A stretch of DNA of 5,208 nt. It comes from Hyphomicrobiales bacterium. Its GTDB lineage: Bacteria; Pseudomonadota; Alphaproteobacteria; Rhizobiales; Beijerinckiaceae. This document shows, one piece after another, positions 1 through 5,095 of this stretch. Position numbers and translations under genes: made by a program. Below the pieces are notes generated by a model. The model did no database searches. It was given only the letters and a program-made list of their open reading frames with translations, and was not told the DNA's origin. Every line of letters begins with the position of its first letter. The first letter of the stretch is position 1. The stretch spans positions 1-5,208 of the forward strand of contig CANCAR010000191.1 of NCBI GenBank assembly GCA_947374125.1, written 5' to 3'.

Positions 1-2
1 CC

Positions 3-701
3 CGAACGCTGATCGAGGCCGCTGTCCATGGCGGTGTGAAAAACTTCATCTTCTCCTCAACGGCTGCCGTCTATGGCGAGCCTGACGAGATGCCGGTTAC
101 GGAGGAGACACGGCCAGCCCCCGTCTCGCCCTATGGACGTTCGAAACTGATGGTCGAATGGATGCTGGAAGATGCCTGCCGCGCCCATGGCCTCAACGCG
201 ATGATCCTGCGCTATTTCAACGTTGCCGGTGCCGATCCTGCCGGTCGTTCTGGTCAATGTACCCCGCGTGCAACGCATCTCATCAAAACTGCATGCGAAG
301 CAGCAACAGGTAAACGCGCTGGAATAAGCATATTCGGCACAGACTATCCGACGCCGGATGGGACCTGCGTGCGCGACTATATTCACGTCTCCGATCTTGC
401 CCGCGCACACCGGCTCTCGCTCGATTATCTTCGCTCAGGCGGAAAGGGGACGATCTTGAACTGCGCCTATGGCCATGGCTCGTCGGTGATGGAGGTCATC
501 AACACCGTCAAACGCGTATCAGGCGTCGATTTCCCGGTAACTTTGGCTGCGCGTCGTGCGGGGGATCCGCCAGAAATTGTAGCAACCGGCAAGAAAATCC
601 GCGACTTGCTCGATTGGAAACCTTTTTTCGACGACCTCGAGATGATCGTTGAGGATGCGCTCGATTGGGAAAAGCGGCTAACATCCGACATGACCGTTTA
701 G
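3..701 (+). CDS. galE: UDP-glucose 4-epimerase, 3' part (5' end outside the window)
   Basis: This is the C-terminal 232 residues of a GalE/ExoB-type epimerase, a cytoplasmic NAD-dependent enzyme of the extended short-chain dehydrogenase family that interconverts UDP-glucose and UDP-galactose. The frame is open to the left edge, so the N-terminal Rossmann GxxGxxG segment (roughly the first 100 of about 330 residues) is missing; the GTG at 36 is an internal codon, not a start. Visible family motifs, numbered from the fragment start, are SSTAAVYG (18-25, with Thr at the catalytic Ser/Thr position), the catalytic YxxxK in SPYGRSK (Tyr44, Lys48), RYFNVAGADP (70-79), the VRDYIHVSDLA stretch (from about 123) and RRAGDPPEIVAT near the C-terminus. 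The RRAGDPP form resembles rhizobial ExoB, which suggests a role in exopolysaccharide or LPS precursor supply; that is inference. It converges on the KGG gene with a 48-base gap. Confidence 0.93.
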   Translation, partial: RTLIEAAVHGGVKNFIFSSTAAVYGEPDEMPVTEETRPAPVSPYGRSKLMVEWMLEDACRAHGLNAMILRYFNVAGADPAGRSGQCTPRATHLIKTACEAATGKRAGISIFGTDYPTPDGTCVRDYIHVSDLARAHRLSLDYLRSGGKGTILNCAYGHGSSVMEVINTVKRVSGVDFPVTLAARRAGDPPEIVATGKKIRDLLDWKPFFDDLEMIVEDALDWEKRLTSDMTV

Positions 702-749
702 GCGTCTAAACCATCAGACGTCTTTGGCCCCACAAGGCATGAATCCACG

Positions 750-1022
750 CTATTTCCTCGGTGCGCTATGCGAGGTCTCTCCGCCCTTTCGGCCAGCCCG
801 GGCAGCCAGTGCGTGGTTCCGCGAAAAACTGCGATCCTCGGGCGCCACATTTTGTCCGCCCTTGCGACCTGCTTCGGCGGCAAGATCCGGATTGCGCGAG
901 AAACTCCGCTTCTCTTTGGGTACGCTTTCGCCGCCCTTTTTTGCAATCTCCCGACGCCGCTCTGCATTCATCGCGGCGAACCCCCGCAGCGGAGGTGGCG
1001 TATCAACAGTATCCTTCGACAT
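750..1022 (-). CDS. Small KGG-repeat stress protein (YciG / GsiB-like)
   Basis: A 90-residue hydrophilic, highly charged protein with Lys/Arg-Gly-Gly repeats of the KGG family (stress-induced acidophilic repeat, as in E. coli YciG and Bacillus GsiB). Three units are visible: residues about 14-35 ending in KKGGESVP, 40-61 with SFSRNPDLAAEAGRKGG, and 65-83 with SFSRNHALAARAGRKGG. There is no signal peptide or membrane segment, so it is presumably cytoplasmic and largely disordered. The biochemical role is not established for the family; expression is typically tied to general stress sigma factors. The start at 1022 is preferred over an in-frame ATG at 1073 because AGAGGA lies 7 bases upstream (1030-1035) and the KGG homology begins soon after it, while the extra 17 residues have no family character. 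It lies 106 bases downstream of the DUF892 gene on the same strand, with no EcfG motif in the gap, so co-transcription is likely. Confidence 0.85.
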   Translation of the reverse strand: MSKDTVDTPPPLRGFAAMNAERRREIAKKGGESVPKEKRSFSRNPDLAAEAGRKGGQNVAPEDRSFSRNHALAARAGRKGGETSHSAPRK

Positions 1023-1128
1023 GTTTTGATCCTCTCGGTCAAAAAGTCGGGGGAGACAATTTGCTGGACCCAAATGTCCAAGATGAAGACGAATGAAAGG
1101 CTGAACATCCTAAGACGGAACAAGGTCC

Positions 1129-1620
1129 TCAGGCTGCGGCCATTCGATTAACGCTTGTTTCGGCAACTGTGCTCAGGACCCTATCTCGCTCCTTGGAAGC
1201 AGCGAGATTTTCCTTCAAAGCGGGGGCTGCGTCCCGCAACCCCAATTGGCCAGCCCAAGCCAGCAAGGTACCATAGCGGTTAATGCGGTAATGCTCGATT
1301 TCCTGAATGGCCGCGAGTAGGCCTGCGTCCCTCGTATCGGGATCGGCAATTTCATTAGCAACCGTCTCAGCCTCAACCAGTAAGCCGTCTATCCCGGCCG
1401 ATTGACGCGGTTCAGCGCGCATTTTCATTGATTGGAACACGCTTTCCAACCGCTGGATCCGCTTTTCAGTATCCGCGGTGTGCTGGTTGATAACCGCTTT
1501 AAGCTGCGGCAGCGTCGCCTTTTTGACGAGCTTCTCCGTTGCCTGGAGGGTTTGCTGCTCGGCATAGAACACGTCTTGCAAGGTTCGACGGAAGAGGTCG
1601 TTCAGTGTCTTGACTGGCAT
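1129..1620 (-). CDS. DUF892 family ferritin-like protein (YciF-like)
   Basis: A 163-residue all-helical protein of the DUF892/YciF family, which folds as a ferritin-like four-helix bundle; E. coli YciF is stress-induced and its exact reaction is unknown. Family landmarks are the opening FRRTLQDVFYAEQQTLQATEKL (Glu21 in the AEQQ motif), NQHTADTEKRIQRLE (His47, Glu52), DAGLLAAIQEIEHYRINRYGTL (Glu109-His110 and the conserved Tyr-Gly) and the last helix LKENLAASKERD. Length matches the family. The start is supported by AAGGGAGA at 1627-1634 and by a close EcfG-type promoter giving a short leader of roughly 25 bases. It is followed by the KGG gene, the same pairing as E. coli yciF/yciG, and sits 104 bases downstream of phyR on the same strand. 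Odd point: the usual Glu-Glu pair after 'TL' in the last helix is Ala-Ser here (residues 141-142). Confidence 0.9.
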   Translation of the reverse strand: MPVKTLNDLFRRTLQDVFYAEQQTLQATEKLVKKATLPQLKAVINQHTADTEKRIQRLESVFQSMKMRAEPRQSAGIDGLLVEAETVANEIADPDTRDAGLLAAIQEIEHYRINRYGTLLAWAGQLGLRDAAPALKENLAASKERDRVLSTVAETSVNRMAAA

Positions 1621-1651
1621 GATCGATCTCCCTTGTTGCGTATCTAGGGAG

Positions 1652-1677
1652 AACGAAGGCAGGCCAGACTTGGTTCC
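1652..1677 (-). promoter_or_regulatory. EcfG (general stress sigma) promoter for the DUF892-KGG genes
   Basis: On the minus strand the -35 element GGAAC (1677-1673) is followed by a 17-base spacer and CGTT (1655-1652), reading on as CGTTCT. This is a full match to the EcfG consensus GGAAC-N16/17-cGTT of Alphaproteobacteria. It lies about 32 bases upstream of the DUF892 start codon, with the likely transcription start near 1645. No other EcfG motif lies in front of the KGG gene, so this promoter probably serves both. Confidence 0.85.
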
Positions 1678-1724
1678 CTCAGCGGGTCAGTGCGTAGGTC
1701 CTTTACCGGAGATCATCCCCCCAT

Positions 1725-2531
1725 TTAAGCGGCAGATACGCGCTTATTTCCAGCCTTACGGTCAAAAAAGAGAGCTTGGCTGATCAGTGAGCGAACCGTT
1801 TCAGGTAAATAGGGCTTCGTCACCAAAAAAGCCGGTTCTGGCTTATCACCTTTCAGGAAGCGCTCTGGGTAGGCTGTAATGAAAATAACCGGAACGTCGA
1901 CGCTTTGCAGGATTTCATTTACCGCCGTCAGCCCTGAGGATCCGTCCGCAAGTTTGATGTCTGATAAGACAAGGCCCGGTTTGCGGCGAGCAATCATTCG
2001 TACTGCTTCGGTATGGGTCCTTGCGACGCCAATCACCTCGTGGCCAAGCTCGGTCACCAGATCCTCCAGATCCAATGCAATCATCGGCTCATCCTCGATG
2101 ATCAGCACGTCTGTACGTAATTGTTCGGCAATATCGCTGCTACCCAATGCGACGAGATTTTCAGCCTCCGTCACACGGCAATCCAGCACGCGGGCGATAT
2201 CGTCAAGCGTAAAGCCTTCGAGCGACTTCAGAAGAAAGGCGATCCGATGGCGAGGCGTCATACCCATTAAATTACGATTTGCAGCCGTTTGTGTGGGTGT
2301 TGCCTGATGGCTCGGCGTCGACCCCGGATCCAGCGAGCGCATCGCAGCGACCAACAATTTATAGAGCACGATTTTAAGATCAGCGCCGCCAGACGCCATT
2401 TCAGGCATCGCAAGCAAATTGGATAACGCCGTCTCGACATAGGCGTCACCCAGATCCTGACTTCCGGTTGAGGCACGCGCAAAACGCCGAAGCATAGGCA
2501 GTTCGGCTAAAATCTGGCGAGATATTCCCAT
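1725..2531 (-). CDS. phyR: PhyR, general stress response regulator (anti-anti-sigma factor)
   Basis: A 268-residue response regulator with the inverted architecture that defines PhyR: an N-terminal sigma-factor-like domain and a C-terminal receiver. The sigma-2-like part covers about residues 8-60 (LPMLRRFARASTGSQDLGDAYV) and the sigma-4-like part about 90-138 (MTPRHRIAFLLKSLEGFTLDDIARVLD). The receiver (141-258) has the acidic pair Glu146-Asp147, phospho-acceptor Asp191 in LSDIKLADGSSGL, Thr219 in VIFITAYPERFL and Lys239-Pro240 in LVTKPY, so it looks fully functional. In the known mechanism, phosphorylation frees the sigma-like domain to bind NepR, releasing EcfG; it does not bind DNA. The start is supported by AGAGGT just upstream (2537-2540 core). 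It is divergent from nepR-ecfG and has its own EcfG-type promoter, implying positive feedback. No clear terminator follows its stop, so read-through into the DUF892 gene is possible. Confidence 0.97.
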   Translation of the reverse strand: MGISRQILAELPMLRRFARASTGSQDLGDAYVETALSNLLAMPEMASGGADLKIVLYKLLVAAMRSLDPGSTPSHQATPTQTAANRNLMGMTPRHRIAFLLKSLEGFTLDDIARVLDCRVTEAENLVALGSSDIAEQLRTDVLIIEDEPMIALDLEDLVTELGHEVIGVARTHTEAVRMIARRKPGLVLSDIKLADGSSGLTAVNEILQSVDVPVIFITAYPERFLKGDKPEPAFLVTKPYLPETVRSLISQALFFDRKAGNKRVSAA

Positions 2532-2610
2532 ATTGACCTCTTCTTTTTCCAGAAAAATCTATATCGCAATTCGATCCCGGCATTTAGATACACTTCGGGT
2601 TCGATCTATT

Positions 2611-2635
2611 AACGCACCAAAAAAGAATTGGTTCC
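2611..2635 (-). promoter_or_regulatory. EcfG promoter for phyR
   Basis: Minus-strand GGAAC (2635-2631), a 16-base spacer, then CGTT (2614-2611) reading on as CGTTAA: a full match to the EcfG consensus. The predicted start site is near 2602, giving a leader of about 70 bases before the phyR ATG. It implies that the sigma factor activates its own upstream regulator. Confidence 0.82.
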
Positions 2636-2641
2636 CGTAGT

Positions 2642-2666
2642 GGAACTTAAGGTTTTGTCCTGAGTT
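2642..2666 (+). promoter_or_regulatory. EcfG promoter for nepR-ecfG
   Basis: Plus-strand GGAAC (2642-2646), a 16-base spacer, then AGTT (2663-2666). This matches GGAAC-N16-cGTT at all but the least conserved first base of the -10 element. The start site is expected near 2673, about 60 bases before the nepR ATG. It lies back to back with the phyR promoter: the two -35 elements are separated by only six bases (2636-2641). Confidence 0.75.
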
Positions 2667-2734
2667 GTAGAGATAGGAAATCGCCTTACCTTCGGCGAGT
2701 AAACGACCCTTCCCGGGATGATGGAGAATGTGAC

Positions 2735-2959
2735 ATGACCAATATGAAGGCCGCGGCCGACCTACCGGAGGAACGCCGCCCGGGAAGCGGAAAGCGGAGC
2801 CGGAAACCAGCCGTCGCTCAACTCGACACCCACATTGGCAAAGAACTCCGCGAACTTTATTCGGCGATTCTTGAAGAGCCCATTCCGGACCGCTTTCTCG
2901 ATCTCGTTCGATCTTTCGAGGAGCCTACGGGAGATAAAGCAAAAAGGGGGAAAGAATGA
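2735..2959 (+). CDS. nepR: NepR anti-sigma factor
   Basis: A 74-residue protein carrying the NepR core at residues 34-58: IGKELRELYSAILEEP followed by IPDRFLDLV. These form the two helices that clamp between the sigma-2 and sigma-4 domains of EcfG, or bind PhyR's sigma-like domain instead. The N-terminal 30 residues are basic, Pro/Gly/Arg-rich and probably disordered, as is the charged C-terminal tail; such flanks tune binding in characterised NepR proteins. It is cytoplasmic and has no cysteines or membrane segment, so it is not a ZAS-type or transmembrane anti-sigma factor. The start at 2735 has GGAG (2723-2726) eight bases upstream. The stop overlaps the ecfG start (ATGA), indicating translational coupling of anti-sigma and sigma factor. 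An EcfG-type promoter lies upstream. Confidence 0.95.
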   Translation: MTNMKAAADLPEERRPGSGKRSRKPAVAQLDTHIGKELRELYSAILEEPIPDRFLDLVRSFEEPTGDKAKRGKE

Positions 2960-3528
2960 GCCCCGCCCCCGACATTCGAAAAGCCCTGCTTGCATCGATC
3001 CCAAGTCTGCGTGCCTTCGCCATTTCGCTCTGCGGCAATGCCGATAAGGCCGATGATCTCGTGCAGGAAACCTTGGTCAAGGCTTGGGCCCATATCGGCT
3101 CCTTTACCGAGGGCACCAACATGCCCGCTTGGCTGTTCACGATTTTGCGTAACCTGTTCTATTCCAACTTCCGCCGCCGCCGCCGGGAAGTTGACGATCC
3201 GGATGGCGAATTGGCCGGCCAACTCGTTACATTGCCGGATCAGCAGAGCCATATGGATTTTCTCGATTTTCGGACTGCTCTGCAAAAACTGCCCGCCGAT
3301 CAGCGCGAGGCCATCATCCTTGTGGGCGCCTCAGGGCTATCTTACGAGGATGCTGCCGCGATTTGCGGTTGCGCCATCGGCACAATGAAGAGCCGTGTTA
3401 ATCGGGCTAGAAACCGCCTCGGGGAGTTGCTGGCTATCGAGACGGAACACAACACGCCCAAGACGATGAGATGGAGGGCGACACCAAAATCCGATCCTGT
3501 CGAGATCACGGCGCAACTGGTGGATTAG
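2956..3528 (+). CDS. ecfG: EcfG-type ECF sigma factor of the general stress response
   Basis: A 190-residue ECF sigma factor with the two expected domains. Sigma-2 spans about residues 10-78, with DDLVQETLVKAW (33-44) and the -10-reading segment ending in ILRNLFYSNFRRRRRE; sigma-4 spans about 103-158, with LPADQREAIILVGASGLSYEDAAA and the helix-turn-helix GCAIGTMKSRVNRARNRL. Held inactive by NepR, it directs RNA polymerase to GGAAC-N16/17-CGTT promoters, several of which are in this window. The start overlaps the nepR stop by four bases, and a strong GGGGGA sits at 2946-2951 within the nepR 3' end. About 30 residues follow the sigma-4 domain, a hydrophilic tail with no recognised motif. The final 23 bases overlap the convergent tolC gene. 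No sensor kinase follows it, unlike several related loci. Confidence 0.97.
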   Translation: MSPAPDIRKALLASIPSLRAFAISLCGNADKADDLVQETLVKAWAHIGSFTEGTNMPAWLFTILRNLFYSNFRRRRREVDDPDGELAGQLVTLPDQQSHMDFLDFRTALQKLPADQREAIILVGASGLSYEDAAAICGCAIGTMKSRVNRARNRLGELLAIETEHNTPKTMRWRATPKSDPVEITAQLVD

Positions 3529-5095
3529 TAGTCTTGGATTTGGCGGCTTTTACAGCCACTGGCTTTTTCTCAGACGTCTTAGGTGCGGATGAGGCATCAG
3601 CCACTAAAGCGTTTTTATCGCCATTTGTTGAAGATACGAACAGTCCCAGTGTCTGTAAAACGGAATACATCGCCCGCCGTTCCTCAAACATATTAACAAT
3701 ACCGGCGCGCTGCGCGTTAAAAAATGCGGTCTGGATGTCAAGAAGCTCAAACAGGGTACGCTTTCCACCGCTAAACTGCTCGGTGTAAAGGTCGCGTGCC
3801 TTCGCGCTGGCGTCGATACCGTCTTGCAAACTCTTGGTCTTGGATCGGGCTGATTCGATTGTTGTATAAAACTTTCTGAGATCCGCCTCGGCCTGATCGC
3901 GGTCGTTCGTGTAGCGCTGCTCTTCCTGCTCAATGCGGGCCAACAACTGGCTGATCTGTCCCTGCGATAGACCACCATCTAACAAATTATAGCTCATGCT
4001 AACCATGGCCTGAGCGTCAAGATTGTTCCAATCCTTACTGGCATAGGCTTTGAGCGTCGTGTCCGTCTGTAAAACGATTAGCGGCTTTTGACCTGCCTTC
4101 TTGGCTTCAAGCTCCAGATTGGCGGCTTTTATCGAAGCCTCGCTAGATCTCAGACGTGCACTGGTCTTTTTTAGAATTTCAAGGCTTCGTGAAGCATTTG
4201 ACGGTGCGAAGGAACCCAGATCCGGTGCTGGCTTTAAATCACCTGGGTCGCTTTTGACGAGGCGCCGGAAAGCGTCGATTGCGTTTTGCAGCTCTGCCTC
4301 TGTATCGGCACTCACCGAACGGGCATCGACCAACCGTGCCTCGACGCGTTTAACATCAGCCAGCGTGCCGTTGCCATTGGATGCATTGGCTTCCACCAAT
4401 TTCTGAATTTTTTCTAGCGCAATGATGTTATCGGCGTTGATTTTGGCAAGCTCACGCGCTTCGATCACGCGGAGATAGGCATCTGCGACACCATATCCGA
4501 TTTCGTTGGCCCTCGCCTCAAGCGCTAGCCTTTGCACCTCGGTCAATTTTGCCGCACGCGCTATGGAGGCATCCGTCGCACCGAAATCATACAGCAATTT
4601 TTTACCGCTTAAATTCGCGATGTAGCGTTTCGCCCTCGAAAAATTTGGGTCTTGTAACACTTCCACGCCAAAAGGCTCCGTCGTCGTGCCCTGCGCGCCG
4701 TAGCCTGCGCCCAACGTTGTGTCGAGACGCCAGCCGCTATTGGCTTCCGCAACCGCAATACCGGCCAAAGCCTCCGAAAGTTGACCGCGGGCGAGAGCAA
4801 TCTGTGGATTGACGCTTAACGCATAGAACACCACGTCCCTAAAATTATCCGGGACCTGCATCTTATCGGACTTTTTGTTGGATTGCGCCGATTTTTCTGC
4901 ACAATCCGCAGAGGCCTGATTGGCACCCTTCGGACCATTACACGAATTAGCCATAGATTCCGTAACGGAGGCGCTGAAAGCCAGCGAGAAAACGGTGAGA
5001 ATCGCTAAACTGCTACGCATTCCCTTGAAGGAAGGCATACGATTCATATCGCCTAGATTCAAATCTCTAGCCGAATTAGCATAGCAATCGTTCAT
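3506..5095 (-). CDS. tolC: TolC-family outer membrane channel protein
   Basis: A protein of up to 529 residues from the TolC / outer membrane efflux family, which forms trimeric channels for type I secretion or multidrug efflux through the outer membrane. The N-terminus holds a signal peptide (hydrophobic stretch about residues 29-42, probable cleavage near SMA-NS, 47-50). Two homologous repeats follow: about 84-280, with ALSVNPQIALARGQLSEA and the strand-turn KKLLYDFGATDASIARA, and about 300-490, with SMSYNLLDGGLSQGQI and YTEQFSGGKRTLFELLDIQTAFFNA, the hallmark TolC C-terminal motif. A Lys/Ala/Pro-rich periplasmic tail ends it (about 502-529). Start choice is uncertain: the first ATG (5095) has AGGGAG 11 bases upstream, while Met17 (5047), Met20 or Met26 would give a more ordinary signal peptide. 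No membrane-fusion or ABC partner is visible, so the substrate cannot be named. Its 3' end overlaps ecfG. Confidence 0.92.
   Translation of the reverse strand: MNDCYANSARDLNLGDMNRMPSFKGMRSSLAILTVFSLAFSASVTESMANSCNGPKGANQASADCAEKSAQSNKKSDKMQVPDNFRDVVFYALSVNPQIALARGQLSEALAGIAVAEANSGWRLDTTLGAGYGAQGTTTEPFGVEVLQDPNFSRAKRYIANLSGKKLLYDFGATDASIARAAKLTEVQRLALEARANEIGYGVADAYLRVIEARELAKINADNIIALEKIQKLVEANASNGNGTLADVKRVEARLVDARSVSADTEAELQNAIDAFRRLVKSDPGDLKPAPDLGSFAPSNASRSLEILKKTSARLRSSEASIKAANLELEAKKAGQKPLIVLQTDTTLKAYASKDWNNLDAQAMVSMSYNLLDGGLSQGQISQLLARIEQEEQRYTNDRDQAEADLRKFYTTIESARSKTKSLQDGIDASAKARDLYTEQFSGGKRTLFELLDIQTAFFNAQRAGIVNMFEERRAMYSVLQTLGLFVSSTNGDKNALVADASSAPKTSEKKPVAVKAAKSKTTNPPVAP
3659..3683 (-). 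promoter_or_regulatory. Possible intragenic EcfG promoter within tolC
   Basis: Inside the tolC coding sequence, on the minus strand, GGAAC (3683-3679) is followed by a 16-base spacer and CGTT (3662-3659), reading on as CGTTTT. It is as good a consensus match as the phyR and DUF892 promoters. It would start a transcript near 3652 that covers the last 150 bases or so of tolC and then runs antisense through ecfG and nepR. It may be a chance match, because it also encodes ordinary TolC residues (EERRAMYSVL). Confidence 0.35.

Noticed and set aside
703..720. CGTCT / AGACG inverted repeat between galE and the KGG gene as a bidirectional terminator
   Set aside because: The stem is only five base pairs with an 8-base loop, and no proper T-run follows on either strand.
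1065..1080. TGGAC / GTCCA inverted repeat between the DUF892 and KGG genes as a terminator
   Set aside because: Short stem with no T-run on the minus strand; the two genes are more likely co-transcribed.
1117..1121. Plus-strand GGAAC between the DUF892 and KGG genes as an EcfG promoter
   Set aside because: No CGTT-like -10 at a spacing of 16 or 17, and no plus-strand gene lies downstream.
724..1151. Overlapping plus-strand open frames of 101-127 codons across the KGG gene
   Set aside because: They are antisense shadows of the minus-strand KGG gene; their proteins match no family I recognise, and they lack good ribosome-binding sites.
1879..2307. Plus-strand 142-codon frame inside phyR
   Set aside because: Serine/arginine-rich antisense shadow of the well-supported phyR reading frame.
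3554..3568. AGCC-ACT-GGCT followed by TTTTT after the ecfG stop as an intrinsic terminator
   Set aside because: A four-base-pair stem with a three-base loop is too weak to call, and it lies within the tolC coding sequence.
3604..3978. Minus-strand 124-codon frame in another phase within tolC
   Set aside because: Low-complexity shadow; the TolC frame has clear family motifs throughout the same stretch.
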